The notes: generated by a model not told the origin, from the letters alone. A stretch of DNA of 64,000 nucleotides from Clytia hemisphaerica (GCA_902728285.1 CACVBU010001004.1:1122167-1186166); one strand, 5' to 3'; shown: positions 1 to 12,937, numbered from the stretch's first letter. Program-made: numbers and translations.

Positions 1-177
1 TATTGAAATGTTTTTTTGCCACAGAGAAATTACTCTCGTAATTTTCAATTTTGACTTTTAACATTTTCAAGGTGCTGCATGAAGTCGTATTGTTATTGAG
101 AAACAAATCACCATCTTCACCAGACTAACCTGATAACAGCTGTTCATAATTTTCTTACGTGCACAGTAAACCTCTGA

Positions 178-1714
178 ATGCACTTGAAAATTATACATCT
201 TAGGAAAATAGTCCTCCCGCGGAAAATTTTACAACAAGAATCTTGTTGTGCGCCAGAAAGTCAAAAACTGATACGGCGTTCTATTCGTAAACACAATCAC
301 GCAACTTTATTGTCATCCCCAGTCCTTTTAGACGAACGCGGTCCTTACGATTTTGAGATACCATATTCGTCAGATTGTATGTTTTCACCCATCCCTTTAG
401 AGCTTCAGCGTGGTGGGCAGAAAACAATCACAATCTGATCTCAGGTTACACCAGACCGGTTCGAAAAAGAGCTGGACAATATGATTTATTATGGAGTGGC
501 TAATTGCTCGTTAATGCCTCTCAACAATGACACAGGTTTGTCCAAATTTTTACAGGAAAGCACAAAAAGCATTTTCATCCTTATCTGTTCTTGTTAGGAA
601 ACCTCTCTTCTGTGCCCAATGTCAGCCTTATTTTTCAATGTTATGGCTTTCTTTGAGCTACTTCTAATGTACGAAATTCGAAATCGAAATTCGAAATTCT
701 TTCATTTTTTATGGAACTTTATGTGAGAATACTTTCATTAATTTTATTTTTAGATACGCGTGTTGAATTTATATTAAACAATTTTCCAGCCATTGTCCAA
801 CCAAAAAAGAAATGTGGGAAAGTTCATCCAGTGATCTTCACTAAAGAGGTGAGACTCATTTTACATAAGACTGACTGATGTTTAATTTTTTTGCTGACGA
901 TTTTCAAGAAATCAGAACTCTGGGAGCAGATAGCCCTAGAGATTAAATGTATCGAATATTTCGAAATTTATCGAAATTATTGTTTACTGACTCAGCATTT
1001 TTTCAACTTTATTGATAAGTTCAAAACAAAATATCTTGTGATCTAGATGTCAGTACATAATGAACTATACCTCTATTTGACACTTGAAAATCTTTGCATT
1101 AAAATGCTTTTGTCAGCAAAAACAAACTTTCAGTCTCAAGAAAAGCTATACCGGGTGCACCAAAAAAAGTATACAACTTTGTCGAGATATTGTGAGCTTC
1201 ATGATTTAATTTTTTTGTTCATTCTTTTTTTATTGTATAGAGGATGCTCTAACTTGAATTTTGAGCTATTATACATTAAATTTGAAAACGTAGTTCGAAA
1301 ATTATTTCAAAAAAACTGACTTTTTTTTAATGTCGTAATTTCAAAGTAATCAAATTTCAAATTTCAGTAATTAACTGAATTTAGTTTCTCCTTTTGTTCT
1401 AGAAGCCGGCAAAGTTGGATATGGATGGTTTGTCAAAGCTCAACCAAATTATCATCGTCAAAGATGATCAATCCATTAGTTTGTTTCTTTCGGGCACAAG
1501 GCTTTGTAAAATGCCTTTGGATGCAGGCCTTGCCTACGCTGCAAAAGTCATGTTGGCATTCTACTACCTATTAGATTTGGACAATCCCAAATTTTTAGCA
1601 TATTTCAATATTATTATTTTGGAGACACGAGTGTTCCTATTGAAATAATGAAAGATCTCGATGCATTCATGGTGAAGTTTACCGACTTTAAAATTCAACG
1701 TCAGAAATCAACTG
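178..1714 (+). pseudogene. Broken multi-exon gene, family not recognised
   Basis: I see three coding blocks in order. The first runs from 178 to about 595 and is interrupted by an in-frame TGA at 436-438. The second, about 753-849, ends at a splice donor (gag/gtgaga). The third, about 1403-1712, starts after a pyrimidine-rich stretch and reads KLDMDGLSKLNQIIIVKDDQ. Near 1605-1620 the frame shifts: the 1415 frame stops at 1648, while the adjacent frame continues smoothly (GDTSVPIEIMKDLDAFMVKF) to a stop at 1712-1714. The blocks are hydrophilic with no membrane segment. The style resembles lineage-specific invertebrate protein families, but I cannot name this one. The stop and frameshift argue for a pseudogene; assembly error could produce the same picture. 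Gene structure is inferred. Confidence 0.4.
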
Positions 1715-2931
1715 CGTGAGAAGACTATAATATTTTTATATTACGATTTAAGTTGCTCTATGTATATAACATCATTGTTTTCTTAAGATAGTTTGTGGGT
1801 GGATAAACCATTTGTCACTGTAGTATTCTTACCTTTTCCCCATCATCTCAGACATGGATGTGGGGCGTTCTTTTGAAATTCGTGTACATTAAAGATTTCC
1901 TAGTTTTGATTAAAACACGAAACAGGCCTTTCTGTCGAACTGACGGACTTCAAGTTTTGAACCTGTGGTTTTGGAGAAATGGAGTACGCCAATTGCGATA
2001 GTTATCTATATTGTCAAAATTTCCTGAATTTTAACTGCATTTGGGTGTTGCACATTTTTCTTCTCTAATAACACTTTTACTCGTATATAGCACCATATAG
2101 CATATCTTTTGAAAGACATTTTGTACGTTTACTCTATAAAATCTTTACTTATATCTTATAAGTATTGTCTTAGTTATATCACTTCAAATGTATAATACAA
2201 ATAAATAAAATAATGCATCAATTCCCTACGTACCATTCATGTATGAGGAGTAGGGAATCGACGCATTATTTTATTTATTTGTATCATATCACATATTTGA
2301 TGACACGTTGAAACAAAACCAATTTCATTTGTATATTTATTTCCCTAATATTCTGGCGCGAAATTTTTCTGTCTACCACATTGTTTATCAAAGATAATTA
2401 AATCTTATTTTAAGGCAAAATAGACTTAAAAAAAGAAGCTATAATATTCTAAATTCAAAACAAATTTTCTTATTATTCGGAGAAGTATAAAAATGTTCAT
2501 CTTAAGAAAAGTTTGGCTAAATTTCAATTTTTTTTTCTTGTTTTAAAATTGAAGAATTTGCTGTGCAGTACTCTATTATATGACCACTCCCTCCTTCTTT
2601 CTCCTTGCTTTTTTCTCTTTCTTTGCATCTGTACATTTTTCTGCTTTCTATTGTTTAAGTTTAAAAAACAAAAGTAATGGAAACTTAAAATAGAAAATGA
2701 TGTGATGGAGACAAGATGTTTCATTACAGTAGCCATATATAAATGTAATTCATTTGAGCTCAGGACATTGCTATTTCTTCAATTTTCTCAGAAAACCTGC
2801 TAAAAATGAATAACAAAAGAATTAAGAACAAAGGGTATCGGGAAAATCAACAAAACGACTAGGTAGTCGAAATTTCGCCTATGCTAGTTAATTTGTAAAT
2901 TTAAGTAATTTAAAATGAAAGTAATATATCT
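1715..2931. other. AT-rich non-coding stretch with one hairpin
   Basis: No supportable gene. The minus-strand frame at 2524-2736 is low-complexity and rich in Lys/Arg. The only structure is the inverted repeat listed separately at 2180-2300. Confidence 0.5.
2182..2300. repeat. Long inverted repeat (hairpin)
   Basis: The arms at 2195-2229 and 2250-2284 are reverse complements apart from a 4-base central mismatch block, separated by a 20-base loop (2230-2249). The pairing continues imperfectly outwards to about 2182 and 2300. It could be a short foldback MITE; no clear target duplication is visible. Confidence 0.7.
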
Positions 2932-5900
2932 TTGCGATTTCAATTTTTATACATCGCCAGGTTAGCAGCACTCACGGTCGACAATGAATATCAACAAAAT
3001 CTTGACAAGAAGAAACTTGAATATGATCAACTACAGCGAGAGGCAAAGATCGCAAAGTCTCGAGCTCGACTCCAAGCCTATGAATCTGGGCTAGAATCTG
3101 ATGACCAAGGTGGTATGGACGAAGCTCTCAAAAATCTACCAAAGCAGAACCAATTCTCGTTCATTAGAACGTACGTCAACCAAATACCACAAGACAGCCC
3201 AATCCCAGAAGAAGATGATCCTCCGATCCTGCCAAGTACCACCGGCCCTCAAACCAGCAATAATTCACCATTGCCCTTCATACCAACGACAGGTATAATG
3301 TCTTCAATCTATCACAACCAAGACTTATGCTTACCCAAACGGTCCGACTTATCCGATACCGTCAAACTCTGGAGTGTTGTCGTCCACTCAACCACCATCA
3401 CCTCAAATGGTTTACAGTTCCACACTACCTAAAGCTACATTACAATCATTTCATCCAAACACATACGGTTGGGATCCAGTAACATTAGTGACATCAACTG
3501 TCCATAACATCAGCCAAGTGCATCCCTCGCCATCCGCACTAAAGACCTCGTTCACCATACTGAATCTCACTGAAGTGAAGTCATCAACCTCATCACAAGA
3601 TCTTGCATCAATCGTCAATGAGATGCGGGCTCCTAATAGTGCCAACAGCTTCAAAGTTGGCATCCTGGAAGTACCTACATCCAATCCTTCAGCATCTTCC
3701 ACCTGATAGAAGAAATTCGAACGTTGGTATTCTCATTGGATCAAATTGTCCTCGTGCATTGGAACCCTTGTGCGTCATTCGAAGTCAAGATGGTGGTCCT
3801 TATGCAACCAAAACAAAACTGGGTTGGTGCGTCACTGGCCCAATGGGAAGTCAAACCTATCAACACCAGATCAGTTGCAATCGGGTAAACGTGAAGTCCG
3901 ACGATTCAAGTCATTACTTCGACTTCAAGGAGACCATCAAAGATGTATTCATCAGAGAAGGTATGCTCGCGATTGATTGTACTCTTGATATTCATGAAGT
4001 AGCCAACCGAATGGGTTTATCCATCGACGATGAAAGATTTCTAAAGATTGTGAGCTCAGGCAAGCATATCAACAACAGATTCCACTTGCCTCTTCCATTA
4101 CGTAATTCAGACAAGATCGTCCCAAACAACCGCTCACAGGTCCTACAACGAGCCTACTGGTTCAAGAAAAAGATGATCAACAATCCCAAGCTGTTAGACG
4201 ATTACACCAACTTCATGAAATCACTCATTGACAGAGGACATGTCAAAATTTCAGATAAGGCTCCAACACCAAACCGAACCTGGTACATTCCTCACTTTGC
4301 TGTGTACCACCCTAAAAAGCCGGACAAAGTCAGAATCGTCTTTGACTGCAGTGCAGAATGTCACAATTACTGTCTCAACAAAGAGTTACTTCAAGGACCA
4401 GACGTGACGAACCAGCTGATTGGTGTTTTGACAAGATTTCGCCAAGGACCAATTGCAGGGATGGCAGACATAGAGACAATGTTTCACCAAGTACGTGTCG
4501 AAGAGGAATATCACGACTATCTTCGTTTTGTGGGCTGGCCAGATTGTGACTTATCAAACGAACTTGTCGATTATCAAATGTGTGTCCATCTTCAAGGAGC
4601 AACATCTTCACCCAGCTGTGCCAATTATGCACTACGAGAAACTGCCAAGTTGTACAAATATCAATTTAGCGAAGACGCTTCTAACACCCTGATTCGTAAT
4701 TTCTATGTTGACGACATGTTAAAGTCATTTCCAAGCACCCAAGAAGCTATCATCACAATTCCAAACATTGTCAACATGTCAAATGCTGGTGGATTTAGAT
4801 TAACGAAATTCCATTCAAATGATCGAAATGTCCTAGCAACCATCCCAGAGGAAGAGAAGTCAAAACGCCTGAAGAATTTGGATATGTCATCAAATCCCAT
4901 CCCAGAGGAACGTGCACTTGGAATGAACTGGGATCCAGAATCTGACCAATTTTTCTTCAAAATCGAACTAAAGGAAAGACCAGCAACTAGAAGAGGAGTC
5001 CTGTCAACCATTAGCTCCATTTAGGATCCACTTGGTATCGTTTCACCCTATCTACTTGAAGGAAAGAAGCTTCTCCAGCAGATCTGCGTGGAGAAGGGTT
5101 GGGATGATCCACTGTCGCCAATGCAAAGTCAACAGTGGGAACAGTGGAAGAAGGAAATCAAACTGCTGGAAAAAGTTATCATCGACCGATGCTTCCCTCC
5201 AAGTGGATTTGGCCAGATTATCGATTCATCGCTACACCATTTCTCAGATGCGTCTTGTGATGCATATGGCCAAGCATCATACATCAGACTTATCGACACT
5301 GCTGGAAACATATCCATCAAGTTGGTGATGTCCAAATCAAGAGTCGCCCCTCCAAAACGACCAACCATCCCACGATTAGAATTAACAGCTGCAGTATTAT
5401 CAGTAAAGATTACCAACTCACTCCATAATGAGCTTGATATCCTCATCACAAACGAATACTTTTGGACAGATTCACAAGTTGTTTTGGCATACATCAGCAA
5501 TGAGGTTAAACGTTTTCATTTATTTGTTTCAAATCGCATCAAGTTCATCCGAGAAAATAGTGCACTTGATACGTACCATCCAAGGAAAATCCTTCAGACG
5601 ACACCAAAAGAGGATTGAAGTTCAACAACACAGCAAAAGACAAACGTTGGATCCATGGACCAGAGTTCCTCTACAAGCCAATTGAAGAATGGCCAGTACA
5701 ACCAACCAAATTGAAAATTGAAAACGATGACAAGGAAGTTAAAAGAATTAAATGCAATGCTGTGATGACCATAACAGAGCACATCCTATCAACCTTGGAA
5801 CAACATACATCAAAGTGGCACAAGATGAAACGAATCGTTGCAACCATGCTCAACTGGCGTTACAAGTTGAAGTCACCCAAATTAATCATCGTGGCAGAAG

Positions 5901-7221
5901 ACCTTGAACGAGCAGAACGTGTCATAATTCGACTTGCTCAGTGCAGAGCATACCAAGAAGAAATTGCAACATTGGAATCCAATCAAATGAATTCCCTGAA
6001 GAAGAGCAGCCAATTGATTAATTTGTCACCATTTCTTGACAGCAACAATCTTCTTCGAGTTGGTGGACGTATCCGCAATGCTGATATACCATTTGAAAGC
6101 AAGCATCCAATTATTCTCCCAAGGAAATGTATAACTACCAACCTCATCATCGAGCATCTACATCAGAACTTACATCATGCTGGACACACCTCAACTCTTC
6201 ATGAAGCACGAAGGTGTGGTTTTTGGATTATCAATGGGAACTCCCTCGTTCGATACATCCTTATGAAATGTGTTCAATGTCGTATCCTTCGAGGAAAAAG
6301 CTCAACACTAAAGATGGTTGATCTTCCAAAGGATCGATTGGAACCTTCACCTCCATTCACGTATTGTGGTCTTGACATGTTTGGACCATTTATAATTCGT
6401 GAACGTCGTTCAGACCTCAAGCGTTATGGCATCATTTTCACATGTCTCAACAGCAGAGCTGTTCACTTCGAAAGCGTATGTTCCATGGATACTGATTCTT
6501 TCCTCTTCTGCCTGAGACGTTTCATTTGTCGTCGTGGTTCACTTCGTACCATCCGCTGTGATAATGGCACAAACTTTGTTGGTGCTAACAACGAATTGCA
6601 GAAAGCCCTCCAAGAAATGGATACAGATAAAATCAAAGACAACCTCCTTCGTTAAGGCACAGATTTCGTCATCAATTGGATCCATAACCCGCCATATAGA
6701 AGTAACTTTGGCGGAGTGTGGGAACGTCTCATTCGGTCAGCACGAGCAATTTTGAATGGTTTAATGTTCAACCATGGTCATTCGTTGAATGACGAGTCAT
6801 TTCGTACATTCTTAGTTGAAGTTGAGGGAATCATCAATTCTCGACCCCTCACAACTGATAGACTTGCTGACCCAGAATGTCCCAACATATTGTCACCTAT
6901 CAACCTGTTAACCATGAAATCCAATGTTATTTCACCGCCACCTGGAGTATTCCAACGTGCATACTGTCGCCGACGCTGGCGACGAGTCCAGCATCTTTCT
7001 AACGAATTCTGGTCGAAATGGAGAAAGGAGTTCCTTAGTCATCTTCAAAGTCGTTCCAAGTGGACCAACTCGACACGAAACATGATTCCTATCGAAACAA
7101 ATGGAAACGAACTGTCGTTACGAGAGCACATGAAAGTGATGATGGTGTTACTATTAGACTTAATAAAACTGAATATGTTCGCCCAGTGAAAAAACTTGTG
7201 GTATTGGTTGAATGTGATTAA
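2932..7221 (+). pseudogene. BEL/Pao retrotransposon gag-pol, decayed
   Basis: Order: a gag-like part (2932-3700) with a coiled, charged region (LDKKKLEYDQLQREAKIAKS) and a proline-rich linker; the end of the protease region (ILIGSNCPRALEPL, TKLGWCVTGPMG, about 3700-3860); reverse transcriptase (3860-5024) with FDCSAECHNYCLNKELLQGP and the FYVDDM catalytic motif near 4704; RNase H (5088-5610); integrase (5615-7190) with an HHCC zinc domain near 6150-6290 and catalytic Asp in GLDMFG and RCDNGTNF; and a DUF5641-like tail. The catalytic Glu lies in VWERLIRS. This order and the DPLGIVSP and NSRPLT signatures are diagnostic of BEL/Pao. Breaks: a frame change near 3295, TAG at 5022-5024, a frameshift near 5575, TAA at 6653-6655 just before the Glu block, and a frame change near 7090. 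Gag zinc knuckles and the 5' LTR are not seen, so the copy is also truncated. It is not expected to be active. Confidence 0.93.
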
Positions 7222-7394
7222 TGGTTTGATTGATTGTTGTATTCCCAGCCGAGGGAGCCATGATATTTTTAGTATATTTTAAAAAACAAATAAAATATTT
7301 GAGTCTTTCAGTGTAGACTTTTGTGGGATTTTTTCTTTGTTTTTTTTTTGACAGTTTTTGTTTGTTTTTATTTTTCAATATGTTTTCAGCACAT

Positions 7395-7409
7395 CTTGAG
7401 GGAGCCAGA
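7395..7409 (+). promoter_or_regulatory. Candidate polypurine tract of the BEL/Pao element
   Basis: The purine-rich stretch gagggagccaga lies immediately upstream of the TGTTAC end of the LTR, the expected place for plus-strand priming. A second gagggagcca occurs at about 7246-7255, just past the end of the coding region. Confidence 0.45.
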
Positions 7410-7826
7410 TGTTACAGCTGAGGCACAGTTTTGTTGATTTTGGCTCCTTTCAGGATATTTCTTTGTTTTTAGGTATTTTGTGTGAGTTCTGTGTTTTACA
7501 CTTTTTTGTCATTTCTCTTGTCTGTCTGGGGTCTTAAGTTATAGCTTATAGTATAAATTCAGCCTTATTTATTTGATGTGTCATGCCTCTAGCGTATAGA
7601 CATGCACACTTCTTTATAGTTTATTTTGTCTATTGTTTACATATAATTGGTTTATAATTGGTTTATAATTAGGAATAGGAATGAGAGATGTATAAAAGAG
7701 CTTTGATGTTACATGATCAGTTGTGTTACAAAAGTTGTCAAGTAAAGACATCAAGTAGTGAATAGTGAATTCACAAGTTCAAAGTTGGTTAAAATTATGT
7801 TTTGATTTTTTGATTTTATGGTAACA
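7410..7826 (+). repeat. 3' LTR of the BEL/Pao element
   Basis: It begins TGTTACAGCTG and ends GGTAACA, forming the short inverted ends (TGTTAC/GTAACA) typical of LTRs, and lies about 190 bp after the last coding block. It contains a TATA box (TATAAAAG, 7691-7698) in the right place for an LTR promoter. Length is about 417 bp. I found no matching 5' LTR in the window, so the boundaries rest on the terminal bases and context. Confidence 0.6.
7691..7698 (+). promoter_or_regulatory. TATA box in the LTR
   Basis: TATAAAAG stands about 128 bp before the LTR 3' end and is followed by mixed sequence that would hold the transcription start. Assignment follows from its position in the LTR. Confidence 0.45.
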
Positions 7827-8261
7827 CACCTTGATACATGCTGGCTTCCTAGCATATTTACACATCTTGCTTACTGTTGCGGCAGCAAACTTATAGTCAG
7901 ATATTCAATGATTTGGAATACTTCGTGCAATGTTGATAATTGACAAACCGAAATAATAAGAATTTGTTGAGTAGAGTTGGCACGTCAAAAAGATCGTGTA
8001 CATATATGGTATTTTTACGTAGAGTAGAGTGTCATGATTTGTGAGAAGGGAATTGTTTTTCAGAACTTTTTCTCTATTTGAAAGGGTAAAATTTTTCATC
8101 AAATTGTTACATCATATAGAATTGTTTTTATTGTCTAATCACCAATGGACTTATCTTGAATAAAAATGTAGATTGAACAATTTCCGGTTTTAACTTTTCT
8201 GGGAGAACATATCTTAGGCTTATTTATTATTTTGGCTTACAATTCTTATATTTTCTGCATT

Positions 8262-8715
8262 GGGCTATTCCAGAAAGAGAATTGCACTGGGCGAAATAAG
8301 AGATTTCCAATCCTGGAAATATCTTGAAAATATGGCATTTCTAGGGATTTCCAGTGATTAGAAATATGATATTTCCAATACATTTGTAAATATGGAAATA
8401 TGACTTTTCTATATTTCCAAAGTTTTGGAAATATCATATTTCCAAAATTTGTAAATGTGGAAATATGGTATCTCCAAAACTTTGGAAATATAGAAAAGTC
8501 ATATTTCCATATTTACAAATGTATTGGAAATATGGTATTTCCAAAACTTTGGAAATATGGAAAAGTCATATTTCCAAAGCTTTGGAAATATAGAAAAGTC
8601 ATATTTCCATATTTACAAATGTATTGGAAATACGGTTTTCCCAATCCTCTAAATATCTTGAAAATATAGTATTTCTATGGGTTTCCAGTGATTAGAAATA
8701 TTATATTCCCAGTAA
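8262..8715 (+). repeat. AT-rich repeat with ggaaatat palindromes, copy 1
   Basis: It starts with a TGGGCTATTCCAGA-like end, then CACTGGGCGAAATAAGAGAT, then runs of ggaaatat/atatttcc units in both orientations. The motif of about 40 bp around 'gaaaagtcatatttcca' recurs at 8490-8640. The frames open here (for example 8400-8669) are by-products of the repeat and not genes. The same terminal sequence lies inverted at 14510-14553. Confidence 0.7.
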
Positions 8716-9175
8716 ATTTTAAATGTTAAGAAGATGTTTAAAATTTTATGTCTCGAAACGTTTAAAATTAGAGGCAAAAGTCTTGTTTGCTGATTGATAT
8801 TTGAGAAGTTGCCTCCAAATCATAAAACATAATAAATAACAAGTTATCAAACAATAATGTTGAGGAGTTATTTTTGAATATTTTCCATTAAAAAGTGAAA
8901 TTTACAAGATATAGTTCAACTCATGTAATTCAAATGGTGAAGGGGTCATAATATTTGATCGTATTGAGTGAATTTTCAACTTCAGAGATACATAAACGAT
9001 TTGCAAATTGTGTGAAATTTCGAATTAAAGGAGTTTGGATTACATAAGTTAGACTGCTAATGAAATGTAAGAATATATATAAGTAACAATCTATACTGCA
9101 TTTCTATCTACAAAATTTTAAACATGTACTGTACAATAACTGCATTTATTTTGGCAGGTACTAAAATATCAAAAT
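8716..9175. other. AT-rich stretch, nothing recognised
   Basis: No coding sequence, repeat or RNA is evident. Confidence 0.4.
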
Positions 9176-9441
9176 TGGGCTCTTCCAGAAAAAATCCGTT
9201 CATGGGGGGTGGAGGATATATAATTTTTTTCATGAATTACCCCTGGACACTTTGATTTTTAACCCCCTGGACACGAGTTATACCCCTGGACAAACATCAA
9301 ATCAACCCCGTGGACACAAAAAAATTACCCCTGGACATTGCAATTTACCCCCTGGACATTGCAATTTTTTGGTATTTTTTCAATACCCCTAGACAATTCA
9401 TCCTCCACCCCCCATGAACGGATTTTTTCTGGAAGAGCCCA
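9176..9441. mobile_element. 266-bp MITE with 41-bp perfect TIRs
   Basis: Positions 9176-9216 and 9401-9441 are exact reverse complements over 41 bp (TGGGCTCTTCCAGAAAAAAT...). The interior holds five or six variants of a short unit ending in cccctggac(a). If the terminus is taken as GGGCTC, both flanks show ATT (left ...ATT/GGGCTC, right GAGCCC/ATT...), a possible 3-bp target duplication. There is no coding capacity. Confidence 0.9.
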
Positions 9442-9729
9442 TTTTACTCTTATCCTTCCCACATTTTTCAAATTCCCTAAATTTGAGAAATTTCACCACC
9501 ACATGCTCGTCAAACCATTATTCAACAAGTGGTTAAAAAGCCTTTCCATATTGATTTTCTTACAAGCATGTCTACTGCCCAGGGGAAGAGGGGCTATTAA
9601 TTAACTGAAATAAATGAAAATATCAAGCTAAAGAAAATCTCAAACAAAAGAAACATTAAAGCAAAATAGTAACATAATATAACAAATGAATAGGTTAAAG
9701 GTTTATTTAGTTATTATTGTCCATGCATT

Positions 9730-11945
9730 TGATTCGTCGACCTCAGGTGCTGCCCTTCCACTGAAAGGCCCCATCTTGCGTATAACAGTTTGTCTTCGCG
9801 CTTTTGTCGATCGCTTTGTCATTGTCTTTTTTATCCAACGCTTCAAAGTACTTATCACATTTTTGCGAACGCCATCTCAGTGGTTGAACCTCGAGTCCTC
9901 CTTTTCATCTTCGGACGACATGAAGTCCATCGTTAAAACCTTATCGATCACCATTTTATCGACGTCAGAGTCGTCTTCGCTTTTAGCACCTTCTTCCGAT
10001 TTCTAAGCTTCTGAAAAAAGGAAAAAGACAAAAATGATTGAAGTAATACTGTAAAAGCTGAAAAGTAATGCAGGTTGAAAAGATAAAGTACTATTGAACG
10101 AAATCTGTGATTTAATGTTTTCCGAACTTCTTCAAAGTGTTCAGCTACTATCATTGCAGGCAAAAATTTTTCAATCAAAAACTTTCAAGTAAGACCCCCG
10201 ATAAATCTATAAAAAAGCCTAACAAATATGTGTTAACGGTTTCAATACAGAAAGCTTCAGCTATTGTGATATTATGCCCACAAAGATGGGTGGCCACGTC
10301 ATTACATCAATCTATTGTTTATATGAAAATGAAAGAACACAGTATAGTTCATAGATTTTAAAGCATAAGGCCTCTTACCGTTTTTTTACGTCCAATTTTT
10401 GCAACATTTGAAAGAAAGTTATCATTTCTTCTTGTGGTGTAGTACTTTGAAGAATTGAAATCAGTTGTCACTGATGCTGAGATTGAATAAGAGGGAATGA
10501 ATATTCATTGTAGTACTTTTTGAAGAGATAACTGAAGACGAGACAAAATTACTAACCTCTAATTAATTTCCTCTCACTAAATCAAAAAATTCCTTTTCTA
10601 TTCAACCATTTGCATATTAATTCAAAGGCAGCAATATAAAAAAAAGAAAATATAAAAGAGATATCTCAACCATTTTCTGTTCATAATAAAAACAATAAAT
10701 ACAACAAATAAATCTCAATTACTCTTTTATGAAATGGAATTATAACTATTCTTCTAATATTTAAAAAATGACTTCATTTGTATTCACTTACATAAAACTG
10801 TGATCTTTCCTTTTTCCCATGGGTGTTGAATTCAATGAAGATTGAAATGTTCCTATATATTGAAAAATATATATTCAGAAATATACACATCCAACAAATT
10901 TGTTACATCAATATGATCATTTAAAGAAATCTAAATTTTATGCGAGTTTAAGAAAATTCAATATCACAGGCACCTAAAATGCAAATGAAAGGCCAAAATA
11001 ATTATTTACAGAAAGAATGCTGAGTTATCAATGCTGAGTGAAGGAAAAATTGTTATTCCAAACATACCAGTTACAGGCACAGGTGGATTAGAATCAGCAA
11101 CACAATTTGGAGTCACGTTCCACTATCTTAAAAATAATTAAATTAAACTCATTAGAATCCTGCATCTTTACTTTTGAATACGATGAGTGTAAGATAAGGA
11201 GAATTCTAGATAGAGGTGTAAACCACTGGAAAAAAATTCTAAAATCACAAAAACGTTAAAATTTGCAAAACATCACAGATCAATCACAAAAGAAATAACA
11301 CATCACATAAAATCAACAAAATCTTGTACAAATTTTCCAGATGATCCACCCCTCGTTCTCCAGTTACCATAAACTTGATAAAGCAAACTTTTCTACTAGC
11401 TCAAGAGATCAGTTAAGTTTTTCATAATTTCAGAATTTAAAAGTACAAGAGGTTTTTATCTCAGATATTCTCGATTGATAAATGATTAAGAAAAAATGAA
11501 TATAAATCGATAAACAATCGAACTATGTAATCAGGCTCGTGAAAAACTCTACTGTTATTATATATAATCCAAAAAGAATGGAATATAAATCGATTGATAT
11601 CTCCTCTTTTTTATTGATTTTAATTGGAACATTAGAAGTTGATTTAATAAACAAAAAAAGTCAAGTTTAAGCATCAGGAAAAGAGTTCATGTTTTAACGC
11701 AGAGATTTTTTCAACTAACAGATTTTAGACAAGCACACACCATCAAATAATCAATTAAAACAACTTACTGTTGGTGATGGTGATTAGTCTCATCCAGTAA
11801 GTTAATACCACTAACACTGATTTGTTGTTGTTTCACTGTCACGCAACACTGCCAACACCAGTTACATCTACACTTTTATCCGACACTACATATAAGAAAT
11901 TTCATCAGCAAGTATTTCTTCTTCAGTCTCACTAGAGGAAGACAC
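9730..11945 (-). CDS. Putative multi-exon gene, unknown function (partly broken)
   Basis: On the minus strand I see several exon-like blocks. An acidic start lies near 11945-11885 (SSSSETEEEILADEISYM). A block near 11840-11768 ends at ACA/GTAAGT. One near 11120-11068 reads WNVTPNCVADSNPPVPVT and ends before GTATGT. One near 10480-10379 (STTPQEEMITFFQMLQKLD) ends before GTAAGA. The last, about 10015-9730, follows a pyrimidine-rich acceptor and reads DFMSSEDEKED, then PLRWRSQKCDKYFEALDKK, then a basic tail RRQTVIRKMGPFSGRAAPEV; two frame changes are needed in it. The acidic patch followed by a PLxWRS basic segment recalls a conserved uncharacterised family in invertebrate genomes, but I cannot assign a function. 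Exon borders are inferred from splice signals only. Confidence 0.4.
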
Positions 11946-11972
11946 GGTCCGATATCAAATCTTTGTAGAACA

Positions 11973-12197
11973 TACCGTGAAAATGGGTAACTTGCATCAT
12001 TGGAGGCTAACATGCATAGCCCTCAAATGAAAGACCCAGCTGGTCATTAAAATACAAAAATAAATCAAAACAAAAATGGTAGAGTAGAGCTGCGAGCGGA
12101 GCGGCGGAAGGTTTGTATTTTAATGACCAGCCAGGTCATTCATTTGAGGGCTATGCATGTTAGCCTCCACTGATGCAAGTTACCCTTTTTCACGGTA
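11973..12197. mobile_element. 225-bp MITE, TACCGTGA family, copy 1
   Basis: The ends TACCGTGAAAA and TTTTTCACGGTA are inverted, and the arms pair over roughly 80 bp (gggctatgcatgttagcctcc against its complement, then tggtcattaaaatac). The TA at each outer end fits a TA target duplication as in Tc1/mariner MITEs. A second copy is at 45768-46001. Confidence 0.85.
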
Positions 12198-12731
12198 GTT
12201 TGCAAATTGATGAGATTTCAATTCAAAACCAAGCTCTTTTTTCTTCTTTATTCCAAGAAAACATTGTTCTTTTATTCAAATTTATTGTAGGCATTCTTTA
12301 CTATCTCTAAAATTCAAAATTATACCAAGTGTATCAACTCTGTATGACATAATACAGGATAACCCTAATTTCAGTAAATTATGAATAAAGTATTATATCA
12401 AAGATATCTTAGCATATCTTCAGCATCGCAAAAGTTTGAAGCTCCAAACTTTACACAAATGTAGTTGAGTTAGTGAAGTTACTGTTTACAGAAATATGAA
12501 CACAATTTACGGATAAAAAAAGTGAGTAATCTGTGTTTGAAAAACTTGAAGATTGAATCAAATTGTCTTTTAATCGCCATTTTGCAAGTTTCCAGTTTCA
12601 AACGAGACTAGCAACCCGATCTCATTTTCTCTCAATACGCTTGCTGATGGGTAAATTTAAAAATTCTGTTTTTATGTGCGATATAATATGTCGAGTTCCT
12701 TTGCTATCTTGTGATAGGTCTTTTGTTCTAA
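12198..12731. other. AT-rich spacer, nothing recognised
   Basis: The open frames here (12563-12766 and its complement) run into the neighbouring MITE and show no family features. Confidence 0.4.
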
Positions 12732-12915
12732 TAGGCCATTTCACAGTCGCAAAGCGTAATGGGTAATCAGGACCACTGTGCGCTAATAACGACTTACTAT
12801 TGGTCCAAAGTTTTGAAAAAAATTGAAGATTTTTGCGTCTAGCCAACGGGAAGCCGTAATGGAGGCGCAATCAGTCCTGATTACCCATGATCCATTTCGA
12901 CCGTGAAATGGCCTA
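12732..12915. mobile_element. 184-bp MITE with TAGGCCATTTCAC ends
   Basis: The left end TAGGCCATTTCACAGTCG and right end CGACCGTGAAATGGCCTA are inverted repeats with one mismatch. Next to them, gggtaatcaggac and its complement also pair. TA at both tips suggests a TA target site. Confidence 0.8.
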
Positions 12916-12937
12916 TACTATATGTAAGCTACTGAAC

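Noticed and set aside
8246..8669. Frames on both strands with Trp/Lys/Phe-rich repeats
   Set aside because: Products of the ggaaatat palindromic repeat.
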